Of a stretch of DNA of 64,000 nucleotides, positions 50,861-63,300 are shown piece by piece (position 1 is the stretch's first letter; every line of letters begins with the position of its first letter). This DNA is from Hippophae tibetana (lineage: Eukaryota; Streptophyta; Magnoliopsida; Rosales; Elaeagnaceae), in the NCBI GenBank assembly GCA_037013495.1, contig CM072809.1, positions 7,511,001 to 7,575,000 of the forward strand. Reading direction: 5' to 3'. Position numbers and translations under genes: made by a program. The notes under the pieces are model-generated. The model did not search any database. It saw nothing but the letters and a program-made list of their open reading frames with translations, and was not told the origin of the DNA.

Positions 50861-53800
50861 AGATCTATGTTTATTAAATTATTTATATCATTTTGCTCTT
50901 TGTACATTATATCATTATTTCTGCATAAATTTAAAGTAATATTGGTAAGTTATACGTACATATTTTTCACGACGATTAGATTTTAAAAAATCAATCGATT
51001 GTCTTTAAAAGACGTTTTTGGCATAGTCACATAGTGAATCCCGCCTTTATTTAATATTCTGCAATTTGTTGTCACCTCCAAATTCTTACCAAATTCTAAA
51101 TGAAAGATAAGTAGATAAGAACATGAAAAACAAGGGTCAAATGCTAATATTTTCCTCCAGATTTTTTAAAATAACAAAAAGTTTTTCATAGGTTCTAAAA
51201 ATAACAACTATATTATTTATTGTTATTATTTTTTTAAAAAGAGTTATTTATAAAATAATTAATAAAAATTATGAAATACAAGGAAGAATATAATAATAAA
51301 ACATTAATAGAAGAGATATATAATTGTATATTTTTCAAACTTAAATGATGTTTTTTTAGTTTTAAAAAAGTCCAAACGGTTCTATAATAATTTTTCCAAT
51401 AAAACCAAATATCAAAGTTCAACTTTTTTATGGCATTGAATATAACAATTGTAAGTGTTTTTAAATTAAATAATAATTTTAGTGTAATTTAAACTTATAA
51501 TTTAAAATTTAAATCGGAAGTTATATCCTCCAAACTCTTGGCTAACCACATTGTTATTTCTCTCACAAAGGATATGGAATGGACATTACAGATCAACGTT
51601 TTCTTTATTTTGTCATCCGAACAGTTGAAAATGTTCTATTACATTATTGGCTATTGCACTTGCTTCTGAGTTGGTTCTAAAACAATGACTCAAATCAAGA
51701 GGGATATAATAACAGATGCCATTGAAACAAACCTTAATCCAAATGGTTTCCTTGTAGCCAGACGCCAGTTACCTTCTTCGACCTCAATCATTTAAGAAAT
51801 CAAATATGTCCAAAGCATTGACCCGAAAGGAAGAACAGTCTTCTCAAAATGGTCATGGCTTTGTGGGCCTTATTTGGGCTAGCATGTTCATTTGTTGACC
51901 TTTTGATCCATATAATCTGTACTGCGGTATCTGCCTTACAGCTGAGTTAAAGGGCCTTTTATCATGAACCCATCTTTACAAAGGCCCAAATTTGGAGAAA
52001 AATGAAAGAGGGCTCTAATTTAAAACATTCTTTCAAACTAGTCCGGTAATATTTATTATTTTTTAAAAAAAACTAAAAATATTATTTTTAAAATTTATAA
52101 TTATAAAAATATTTAAAAAAGTGATATATTATTTAATTCTGAAAGACATCTAACTAGAAGCTATTTAAATTAAATTAAATTATAATTATTTATATTCATT
52201 TAATATTAAAAAATGATATTTTATGATTACTATTTTTTTATTTCTAAATAATTTTTTTTTAATATATTATACAACCTCTCAACACTGCAGAGAGTGAGAT
52301 TTTATAACATTGTTCATAATCATGGTCGAATACCAAAGACCAAACACATCATAGGCCCATAACTTATGAACAAAAAAATAAAAATAAATGAACGCTAATA
52401 CGCCGTATATAAATTGAAATGGAGTGGATCAAATTAGGAAATTAATTTATAGCCCTAATTAGGACGATCTCAAGCATAATTTGATTTTGTTGTTTTTTTT
52501 AGAGCTTCTATAATAATTTAATTTTATAATTATTAAATTAATATAAATAATCTTATAATTTTTTAAAATAAAAATTTTAATTTCATAATTTTTAAATTGA
52601 ATATTATAATCTTATTATTTATGAAAATTAGATATCAAAAATCTTTATTTTTTTTATAATTTTAATAGATTAAAAATATTAATTTTAATAAATTATAAAA
52701 TTAAAAATATTTATTTTTTATAATAACTTAATTATAATTTTTAATTCATAGATTCAAAACTAAAGTAATTATTTAATAAAATTACAAAATTCATGATTAA
52801 CTCAATAATTATAAATTCATTTTATAACTTAAAAATTATATACCATTGCCGTTCCACAATTACAGCAAAGAAGTCCACTCTTCAGATTATTCGCCAATTA
52901 AAATACTGCCACACGGATTCATCGGGCGCGTCTCATCTGAACAATTTATCATTCCATTTTGTAGAGGTTTTTTTTATTTTTTATTTTTCCTTTCATATAA
53001 TAATAATAATAATTAAATATTATAATTATAAAATAATAATTTTATATTTAATTTATATATTTTTTTATTAAAAAAAAATTAAAATTAAACCTTATTTAAT
53101 TAAACGTAATTTAAATTGATATAAGATTATTTATATATAATTTAACGTTTAATTTCGTCTCTTTAAACTCATTTTAATTAAATTGAATTAAATATTATTA
53201 AATGTTATTTTTATTATTATGAGTTTTAAAAATATTATTTTTTAATTTTTTTTATCAAAAATATAAAAATATTATTTTAAAAATTTATAATAATAAAAAT
53301 AATATACTTATATTTACTTTATATATTTTTATTATTAAAATAAATTATGACATATTATTTTATTTTAAACGTCTTTTAATTAAATATTATTTAAATTAAA
53401 ATATGGATATTTTAAATAGTTTAATGTTAATTGTTGTATCATAATCTAATCAAATCATATTTAATATTATTTTTATTATTATAAATTTAAATTTTTTTTT
53501 TATAATTTCTCAAATATATTTAAAAGTATGGATGTAATTAAGATTTTAATATAAATAATATAAAATATTTATTATTTTAACGAGACGATGTTAATTCACA
53601 TAAATTATATATATTAAATTTATATTTTATTAATTTTAAATATCACTTAATCATATATTCATACATTTTACTATTTTAAAAACGTAGGGTGTAGAGAGGC
53701 GCTGAGGCGGGATATCGGGTCAGAGAATATGCTGCAATTACGAGTTGCTCCATGGAGAATTAAAAATTTGACTTAATCTTAAAGCTTTGCTTATTATTAT

Positions 53801-54013
53801 TAGTATTTGAGAAGATTTCTTTATTCTTTTATTTTTGAAAAATGCTGTTCTATTCTAATATCTGATAATTACTATAAATTATATAAAATAAAAAGCTACT
53901 AGGATGATATATTTGTGATAATAATGTTATTTATTTTTTTGTAATTTCCTTACACTTTAATTAATTTAAGCATATATCATAATCAAAAGAATAATTAGAG
54001 TATTAGAGATGTA
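50861..54013. other. Intergenic DNA with small GC-richer patches
   Basis: Mostly AT-rich and without gene evidence. Patches of more balanced composition at about 51540-52020, 52840-52960 and 53690-53760 have no sustained open frame or recognisable domain. The first is the longest and could be relic coding or transcribed sequence. Confidence 0.4.
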
Positions 54014-54018
54014 AAATA

Positions 54019-54426
54019 TGAAGAAATTCATGGCCTAACTCTGTCCAAAAGAACTCTCAAAGAGGAAGGGTTGCCATAGACTTATAAGCGCAACAGAAAC
54101 TCAATGCTCAATCGATGTGGGACTTCAACACTCCCCCTCACATCGATTTCCGACCGGGGATATGGAGCGCCTCCCCCTCACACCGGCGTAGGATCCATCC
54201 CCTACAACCGGCCGGGTACCGATCGAGTCACCTGGCTTTGATACCATGAAGAAATTCATGGCCTAACTCTCTCCAAAAGAACTCTCAAAGAGGAAGGGTT
54301 GCCATAGACTTATAAGTGCAACAGAAACTCAATGCTCAATCGATGTGGGACTTCAACACTCCCCCTCACATCGATTTCCGACCGGGGATATGGAGCGCCT
54401 CCCCCTCACACCGGCGTAGGATCCAT
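54019..54426 (-). mobile_element. Left TRIM arm (LTR-internal-LTR-partial internal)
   Basis: Terminal-repeat retrotransposon in miniature, read on the minus strand. The LTR starts TGTTGAAGTCCCACATCGAT and ends GAATTTCTTCA; the primer-binding site TGGTATCAAAGCC adjoins the LTR; two GTGAGGGGGAG tracts lie in the internal part, the second directly before the next LTR as polypurine tract. It has no coding capacity, so it depends on proteins from another element. The last internal copy ends abruptly at the copia 5' LTR, lacking the 48 bases that include its primer-binding site. Confidence 0.9.
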
Positions 54427-57400
54427 TGTTGAATTCAACAAACACTGCAAACACAATTCAACAATCACTGCACCGACGCCAAACATTTTTTCCAATATAC
54501 ACGGCGCCTACCAATCAAGCTGTAAATCATACAATTCAATCATGGTGGTTGGTGAAATAGTAATTAGTATTTGTCTATATAAACAATGTAAATATCTGAT
54601 ACAAATCAAGAAATTATATGAATGAAGCGTTTATTTCTTCTTCTGATTATTTCTTCAAACATTGATTTCTTCATGGTATCAGAGCCAAGTCGTTGCTTTA
54701 TACAAATTTGAAACTCTTGTTCTCTAAAACAGAGATTTCTTTCTCTGAAAATATATTTTTCTCGTGAAATTTTTTTTCATTCAAACACCCTTACAAATAT
54801 TAATTACAAACATCAATTTTTAAGCAGTATTTCTCCCACCTAATTTTACCAGATTACTCTAAACACAATTCTGAACATTTTGGTAAAAATAGATTAGGAG
54901 AAAAACCCCCCACGCGCCCTCACGCGCCACCTGAAGTGGAGGGAAAATTTCCCACGCGCCCCACGCGCCGTCTGGAGGTTGAAGATGATGACGTGTCGTC
55001 CGGTTCGGTTCGGCCGGTCCGGCTCGGCGCAGCGCGGCTCGGTCCGGCTCGAGGGCGTAGCCGGTCCGCGCCTTGGCTCGGCTTAGGTCACCTCGGTTCG
55101 GCTCAGGTTGGTCCGGCCAGCGGTTCGGTTGAACCCGGTTTTCTCGGTTTTACACAGTTTCCATATTTTTGGCCGATTCGGTCTATTTTAAAGGTCTGAA
55201 CCCGGTTTTTTTTCCGGTTCTGGATTCCTAACACCCGTCCGGTTCATTTTTTCAAGTTTTTAAAACCAAATTTGAACCGGTTTTATGGTTTTTATCCGGT
55301 TTAGTATAAATATATATTAAAAACACAAAAAAAAAAAAAATTAGTCCTAAAATTATTACACCATTTTCTAGTTTGGTTACCATAATATCATGACAGAGGG
55401 TATAATTTCATTACCTATGGAGCAATCAAATCCAGTTGTTGTACAATCTGTTTAGTCTGAAGGTGTGTTTAATGCTGGAATTGTTCTTAATGAGACTAAT
55501 TATGATGTTTGGTCTCAAATAATAGAAATGCATATTGCAGAGAGAGAAAAACTCTCTTACATTCATGACAAAAATTTGCAACCCGAAAAAACATCAAACA
55601 ATTATAACAAGTGGTATGCAGAAATTCAAAAAGTGAAGAGATGGCTACTTATGTCAATGAGTCCAGAAATCATGAAGCGATATTTACGCATACCTACTGC
55701 TCTTGAAATTTGGGGTGCTTTGGCGAAAGCATTCTATGATGGAAGTGATGAATTACAGGTATTTGTCTTAAACCAAAAAGCCTTTACTTCTAGACAAAAT
55801 GGAAAATCACTTTCAGAGTATTATGGAGAGTTAACTGAAATTTTCCAAGAGCTAGACCATCGTGATAAGGTGGTCATGAAAGACCCTCATGATCTAATAT
55901 CATATCAAGAGTCTGTTGAAAGACTAAGGATACATATTTTCCTTGCTGGATTAGATGATGAGTTTGAGCAGGTTCGTGGCGAAATTTTGCGAAAAGAAAC
56001 TATCCCAGATTTAGAAGGTTGTTATTCCTTGATTCGACGGGAGGTAGTACGTCGAATCTCATTGAAGGAAAAATCTAGAGATGTTGACGCTTCCGCCATG
56101 ATATCTAAAAATCGTTCTTTTTCCAATCAACAAGAACGAAAGGTGACTGATAAATCATCATTTAAATGTACCCATTGTCATCAAAAGGGTCATACAAAAG
56201 AACGATGTTTTGAACTGGTGGGATATCCTGACTGGTGGGATCACAACCGTGACTCTCGAAAGAAAAATCCACGACAGATATCTACTGCCACCATTGCTGA
56301 AACAACAAAGGATCATGTTGCAACCTCCTCAGCACATGTTGGTAAGATGCTTAAAGTTTTTTCTCCTGTTTTTAATAATACATGGATAATTGATTCAGGT
56401 GCAACTGATCATATGACATTCGATTCTAGACAAATCTCAAAACCATCCTCACACAAAACTGTTTGCACTGCCAATGGTAACACAACCCCAGTCATTGGGG
56501 AAAGATCTTTGTCTCTCACTAGTACTTTGAATTTAGACTCAGTACTAGTTGTTCCCTCTTTAGAGTATAACCTTATATCTATTTCTCAAATAACCACTGC
56601 TTTATCTTGTTTTGTTATTTTTTGGCCTGACTTTTGTGTGTTCAAGGACATTCAAACAAAGCAAACGATTGGTCGTGGTGTTAAGCGAGAAAACCTGTAT
56701 TATTTGGACTTGGATTCAACAAATCATGCATTGGTAGCAACTGGATCTAACAAGGATGAATCAAATATATGGCTATGGCATAGGAGATTGGGTCATGCTT
56801 CTTTTGGATATTTGAAAAAATTATTTCCAAGTTTATTTTTGAGCTTAGATCTTTCTACTTTAAAGTGTGATGTCTGTGAACTAGCAAAAAGTCATCGTTC
56901 CTCATTTCCTGTAACCTTAAATAAAAGTCCATCTCCGTTTATGGTTATACATTCTGATGTATGGGGTCCTTCCAAAGTCTCTACGTTGGGAGGATCACGT
57001 TGGTTTGTTACATTTATTGATGATTTTAGTAGAATGACTTGGGTCTGTTTAATGAAATCTAAAAGTGAGGTAAACTTCTTATTTAGAAAATTTCATAAAA
57101 TGGTTCGTACTCAATATAAAACACAGATCCAAGTTCTAAGAAGTGACAATGGAGGAGAATATAAAAGTTCTCAGCTTCAAGAATATCTTCAATCAGAAGG
57201 CATTATTCATCAAACTACTTGTGTTGATACACCTCAACAAAATGGAGTTGCAGAAAGAAAAAATCGACACTTGTTGGAAGTTGTCCGTGCCTCATTGATT
57301 GAAGCTAATATGTCATTATCTTATTGGGGAGAAGCAATTACTTCTGCTGCATATTTAATCAATCGGGTACCCTCCAGTTCCATTAACTTCCAAACACCAC

Positions 57401-59903
57401 TACAAGCCATCACTGAAGCAATTGTTGCACCAAATGTTCCCAATTTACCTCCTCGTGTCTTTGGTTGTGTGGCATTTGTACACCTACATAAACAACAACG
57501 TAGCAAGTTGGATCCACGAGCAATACGTTGTGTTTTTATGGGATATGTCATACAACAAAAAGGGTATCGGTGTTATCATCCTCCTACAAAACAAATGATT
57601 ACTACTATGGATGTTATTTTTCATGAAGATACAATGTATTTCTCCTCTACACCTGAATTTCAGGGGGAGTACAACCATGCTGAAATTCAGACCCTTACAT
57701 ATAAATTGCTTCCTTATGAAGAAAGACAAATTATATGTGAGGAAAATACAAATAACTTGAATTCAGATGGTAATAACCCTCAATATAGAAAAGACTCAAG
57801 GGAAATGGAATCAAGTCCTCATCAACTTCAAGATCATCAAGGAAGTTCCTTACTACCACTAAATGAGTACGAGATTCCTTCTCCACAAGCTGCTGATATA
57901 CCTAACCAATCGTTTGCAGAGGATTTTCCAACTATTGAACCAACCAGAAAAATACTTCCATCACGTCCTAACAGAGGTATTCCTAAAGCCATGTATGAAC
58001 CTGAGATTTCTAGTAAAGTCAAATATCCCATGAGTAACTATATGTCTAAACATCGTTTGTCAAAATCAAACGTATCATTTGTGAATCAATTATCTGCTGT
58101 ATCTATTCCTAACAGTGTGCAGGAAGCTTTAGCTGACAAAAAATGGAAAGATGCTATGAATGAAGAACTAAGATCTTTAGAAATAAATAGAACTTGGGAG
58201 CTTGTCGATCGTCCACCAACAAAGAAAATTGTTGGATGTCGATGGATTTTTTCAGTAAAATATCAAGCAGATGGTACAATTGAACGATATAAAGCAAGAT
58301 TGGTGGCAAAAGGATACACTCAAACATATGGGATCGACTATACAAAAACATTTGCACCTGTAGCCAAAATTAACACTGTTCGGGTCTTGGTATCTCTAGC
58401 TGCAAATTTAGATTGGCCATTATATCAGTTTGATGTAAAAAATGCCTTTCTACATGGAGATTTAATTGAAGAAGTCTACATGGATTTACCACCAGGAATC
58501 AAGAAATCCACAATCCATGGAGAAAAGGTGTGCAAATTAAAAAAATCACTGTATGGATTGAAACAATCCCCAAGAGCCTGGTTTGGCAGGTTCACAAGGT
58601 CAATGAAGGCATTTGGCTACAATCAAAGCAATTCAGACCATACTTTATTTCTAAAAAAAGGGTATGGTAAGATCACTGCACTTATTGTATATGTTGATGA
58701 TATGATAGTAACAGGAAATGATCTTGAAGAAAGGAAAGCGCTACAAACTTACTTGTCCAAAGAATTTGAAATGAAAGACCTTGGTTCCTTAAAATATTTT
58801 CTTGGGATTGAGGTTTCTCGATCAACAGAAGGAATCTTCTTATCTCAAAGAAAGTATGCCTTAGATTTATTAAAAGAAACCGGTATGTCAGCATGTCAAC
58901 CAGCTAATACACCAATAGAGGAAGGATTAAAGTTATGTATCAAGGTTGATCAAGTTCCAACAAATAAAGAAAGATACCAAAGGCTTGTTGGAAGGTTGAT
59001 GTATTTGGCACACATAAGACCAGACCTTGCCTATGCTTTAAGTATTGTCAGCCAATTTATGCATAATCCTGGAGAACAACATATGAATGCAGTTATTCGT
59101 ATTTTGAGATATTTAAAGTCTGCTCCTGGAAAAAGAGTATTGTTCACTAAGAACTCAGAGTTTTCTAGAATTGAAGTATATACTGATGCTGATTGGGCTG
59201 GATCAATAAATGATAGACGATCTACATCAGGTTACTTCACTTTTGTAGGGGGAAATCTTGTAACATGGAGAAGTAAGAAACAACATGTTGTGGCCCGTTC
59301 AAGCGCAGAGGCTGAATACAGAGGAATGGCACTTGGGCTTTGTGAGGCCTTGTGGTTACAATCTCTCTTAAAAGATTTGACATATCCTGCGAAAGAATCA
59401 ATTAAGTTATTTTGTGACAATAAAGCAGCATGTGATATTGCGCATAATCCAGTTCAACACGATCGTACAAAGCATGTTGAAGTTGACAGATTTTTTATTA
59501 AAGAAAAGTTAGAAGAAAATTCATTGGAATTGCCAAAAATTAAGTCAGAAGATCAATTGGCTGACATCCTCACTAAAACAGTCTCATATCGAGTATTCAC
59601 AGAAGTTTCAGTCAAGTTGGGCATGAAAGACATCTATGCACCAACTTGAGGGGGAGTGTTGAATTCAACAAACACTGCAAACACAATTCAACAATCACTG
59701 CACCGACGCCAAACATTTTTTCCAATATACACGGCGCCTACCAATCAAGCTGTAAATCATACAATTCAATCATGGTGGTTGGTGAAATAGTAATTAGTAT
59801 TTGTCTATATAAACAATGTAAATATCCGATACAAATCAAGAAATTATATGAATGAAGCGTTTATTTCTTCTTCTGATTATTTCTTCAAACATTGATTTCT
59901 TCA
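54427..59903 (+). mobile_element. Young Ty1/copia element, nearly whole
   Basis: LTRs 54427-54673 and 59657-59903 are both 247 bases, start TGTTGAATTC, end TTTCTTCA and show one difference by eye, so insertion is recent (of the order of a few hundred thousand years or less at usual plant rates). The primer-binding site TGGTATCAGAGCC starts at 54674; the polypurine tract GAGGGGGAG ends at 59656. The leader (54674-55390) is GC-rich in its middle. One long gag-pol frame (55465-59649 open) holds UBN2-type gag, a CCHC zinc knuckle (about 56166-56210), protease with DSGATDHM (about 56395), pre-integrase and integrase with SDVWGP, FIDDFSRM, RSDNGGEY and PQQNGVAERKN (about 56770-57400), reverse transcriptase with YVDDMIV (58690), and RNase H with YTDADWAGS, SSAEAEYR and KHVEVDRFF (about 59175-59510). 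It looks nearly whole, with about one break at most. The lineage within copia is not assigned. Confidence 0.93.
54900..55175 (+). repeat. GC-rich CGGTTCGG/GGCTCGG leader block of the copia element
   Basis: The untranslated leader of the young copia element contains CACGCGCC repeats (about 54911-54970) and then runs of CGGTTCGG, CGGTCCGG and GGCTCGG variants (about 55000-55150). This is the most GC-rich part of the window. An open frame crosses it but the product is low-complexity and not credible. Confidence 0.7.
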
Positions 59904-60359
59904 TGGTATCAGAGCCAGGTGACTCGATCGGTACCCGGCCGGTTGTAGGGGATGGATCCTACGCCGGTGTGAGGGGGAGGCGCTCTATATCCCCGGTCGG
60001 AAATCGATGTGAGGGGGAGTGTTGAAGTCCCACATCGATTGAGCATTGAGTTTCTGTTGCACTTATAAGTCTATGGCAACCCTTCCTCTTTGAGAGTTCT
60101 TTTGGAGAGAGTTAGGCCATGAATTTCTTCATGGTATCAGAGCCAGGTGACTCGATCGGTACCCGGCCGGTTGTAGGGGATGGATCCTACGCCGGTGTGA
60201 GGGGGAGGCGCTCCATATCCCCGGTCGGAAATCGATGTGAGGGGGAGTGTTGAAGTCCCACATCGATTGAGCATTGAGTTTCTGTTGCACTTATAAGTCT
60301 ATGGCAACCCTTCCTCTTTGAGAGTTCTTTTGGAGAGAGTTAGGCCATGAATTTCTTCA
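59904..60359 (+). mobile_element. Right TRIM arm (internal-LTR-internal-LTR)
   Basis: The same TRIM as the left arm but in plus orientation, joined seamlessly: the copia 3' LTR ends at 59903 and the TRIM primer-binding site TGGTATCAGAGCC begins at 59904, so the copia LTR takes the place of a TRIM LTR. The two internal units differ by one base by eye and the two LTRs look identical. The arm ends at the target duplication AAATA (60360-60364). Confidence 0.9.
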
Positions 60360-60364
60360 AAATA

Positions 60365-63300
60365 CACTTTGTTATCTCTTTTTTAATGTTACTAATATGT
60401 TTATAATTAAAGTTATATCTATTTAATTATTATCACATTTTTTTTATCTAATCTTTTTTAAAATTATCTTTAATAGATTTATGATTATTATATATATTAA
60501 TATATTTTTTATTATTTTATAATTTTACTTGTTATATTTAAGTTTATTATGAATTCTAACTCGTGTTAATTATGCATCCCATTCCAATTCATCTCTACCT
60601 AATCATGTCTTTTAGTGTGTTTTTTTTTTTTGGGCTCGATATCTCGTTTTGTAGTTGGTCTGTTTAAACGTTACTTATTTTGCTAGCTTTTAATTGCTCT
60701 CCTCAAACAAGTACATTTTCTAGTCTGAATGTGGTAATGGCTCTGTCGGTAAAATTCCTTTGTTCTCTCTCTTGGAAAATTGATTCTCTTTGATGCTCTC
60801 CTCAAACAAGTACTTATTGGAAATTTTTTTTTAATAGAATCTATTATTGGAGTTGATGCATAAATATTGTAGATTGTTTGAGGACTCACAAAACCCATTT
60901 GATGATCATGAAAATCATGACAACACACACACATATATATATATATATATATCAGACACATTGTATTGGATTTCCTTTTCGAAAGCTTCATTAATGATGA
61001 AAATTTGAAACGCCAAATATTCCACACTTTCTTTCAAAATTGTGAAGAACCCATTTTGTCTTAAATTAACAAACAAAACCAAAAGTTGTCCTAACACAAA
61101 CAAAAGTACCCACTTATTTGTTGGTAGATCAAGAAATTAAAGTTTATTATAGCTATTAACGGATCGGAGAATATATTTTGTACTCTTTACCCACAATACA
61201 ATCAGCTAGAAGTCGACTTAATGAATAGTACTGAAAAAGAAAAAAAAAAAGTTTCATTAATTTTCTTTGACATGGTTATGATCATCTCCTTAATAAACAA
61301 AAATTGGAACCACAAATGAAAAAGCTATCTACTCAATATATAATGATTCCACGTGAAGAAAGCTAGGAGTGGTTTGACCACTACACATTACTCAATAATT
61401 AATATAATATTCCTTATATAATTTAAAAAGAAAAAAAAAGGAAAAGAAAAGAAGAAGCAATAATGCATAGGTGAAGTCCACGTCACACCCTTGGTGGTTC
61501 TTGTTTGAATACGAATATATGATGAACATAAGGGTGAAACTTAGATATGGTGGTGGGTTCAGTGTCTGTCGATGAATAGCTAGCCAGCTAGAAGGAATGA
61601 ACGTAACGATGTATACTTCACATTATTATTGTGAACGAATAAATAAATAAATAGGAAACAATTTTCTTATCCCCAATTCTTTTTACATCCACTTTACTTT
61701 GCCTCCATTCATTTGGATCTGGAAGCTAGATATGCAAACGATCCCATATATCGTTAAAAATTAAGAGTAGTGCCAACCTATAGAGTCAAAATCATATGAT
61801 AAAAGCAAACAAATTATAACAGTGTAGCCTTTGTAGTTCACTGGAAGTTTCTGCCCTGCCCTGCCCTGCTAAAACTAGAACCATGCCACTTCCTTTTGTT
61901 TCTCCAAATACATGTACAAAGCCAATAACGTACCTTGTAGCTCTTAACGTATAGGAAAATGTTTGTGAAATTTCATAAATGAGGTGAAACATAATTATTG
62001 ACTATTATATTTAAACAGTAAAATTCTGTTACCTTGTGATCATCGTAATTATTAGTGGTGGATCTAAATCTAATTAATTTTTATTTGCATGCAACTTCAT
62101 TTTTACATTCTTTTCTAATTTGCTTCTAGTCTAGAATAGGACAATTTTGCTAATTCTTTATGTATTTATATGTTCACATAAATGCTGTGTCGCTGTGGTT
62201 CTTTCATCTTCATAATAATTTTGGTGTTCAATTTCTATTTCAAACAAAAAATAAATTCAGAACATGGAATTAAGTACCTACAAGAGTCCATGAACACATA
62301 TCTGTTTCAATCAGGGGATGGAAAAAAGCTTTAAACCCATTCTCTCTTTTACTTGTTTATTTTTTTTTTCGCTTCAATTAAAGTAAAATCTCTAAAAAAA
62401 ATCCTCATATGCGTATCACGTGATCATTTTTAAAATATGGTGTAAAATTTTACATATTAGGCTAATTTTTTTTAATTATAACACTAATAAAATTCATATT
62501 AATCAATATATTGGACCCAAACTCAAATTTCATATATTAATATGAAAAAGTATTTTTCATATATATTTTATTTTATTTCTTTTCCAAATACACTCATGAA
62601 TATGATTCTTTTAAAAGTGAGTGTAGTGGAATTGATACAATTTTTTTTCCTTCTAATTTTACAAGTTGAACTTAGCTTTGAAAAACCCAAACTTCAGCAG
62701 ATAAAATGGCTGCTAAAAATCGATCTTCAACTAAAACAAAGTCTGCTTAACGATTTTGTATCTATAATTTTTTCATGTAAATTACTTCTCTTTAACTTAT
62801 TTTTCGTAGATTAAAATCAAATTTTCTTTAAGTTTTCGTAAATTTTACCATAAGAAATATTACTTCAAATTTTTAAAACATATATTTACTATTTTACTTG
62901 TGTAATTCACATAACAAGCACAAAAGTTTTACACAGCATACACAAACTATAAAAGTATAAGAAAGAAAACTTACTTGGTGGAGCTTTTGGCAATTAAATT
63001 TTATTGTCTTCAAAATTCTAATATGGTAAGAAGCATGTTAGAATATATCTGTGTCTGTCCAAATTGTCTGGTACTTTTACATTTTTATCGCATGTACCAA
63101 ATATATATATATAATTTAATTTTCATAATTACAATACTAAACTTGCTTAAAACATTTCATATTATACAAGCAACCAATATATATATATAAACTAAACTTA
63201 AAATGATCAGAAGTTTGAAAATAAAATAAATTTAAAAAATAGGTTTTTTAAAAACCTCAACCGTCCCAAGGTAAAATTTGTAGACGTTAGTCGAGCTAAC

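Larger units (their letters stand above)
54014..60364. mobile_element. Composite: copia element between inverted TRIM arms, with single target duplication
   Basis: The unit 54019-60359 is flanked by AAATA on both sides (54014-54018 and 60360-60364). Left arm, minus orientation: TRIM LTR 54019-54130, internal 54131-54246, LTR 54247-54358, partial internal 54359-54426. Centre, plus orientation: complete copia element 54427-59903. Right arm, plus orientation: internal 59904-60019, LTR 60020-60131, internal 60132-60247, LTR 60248-60359. LTRs are 112 and complete internals 116 bases throughout. Both outer ends are the U5 end (…TTCTTCA) of a TRIM LTR. The single target duplication implies that the whole assembly integrated at once. 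It is young: arms and copia LTRs are almost identical. Confidence 0.88.

Noticed and set aside
54936-55199. 87-residue Gly/Arg/Pro-rich open frame
   Set aside because: Lies in the GC-repeat leader of the copia element; the low-complexity product follows from the CGGTTCGG repeats.
54422-59908. Copia inserted independently into a pre-existing TRIM
   Set aside because: The five bases before the copia 5' LTR (TCCAT) and after its 3' LTR (TGGTA) differ, and the TRIM sequence does not resume on the other side in the same orientation.
60020-60131. TRIM as a Cassandra element carrying a 5S rRNA promoter
   Set aside because: The 112-base LTR contains no 5S rRNA-like A or C box text.
60683-61103. Minus-strand open frames of 114 and 62 residues
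   Set aside because: Overlapping frames with no domain, crossing a microsatellite; not credible genes.
61792-61992. 66-residue minus-strand open frame
   Set aside because: No domain and no exon or promoter context.
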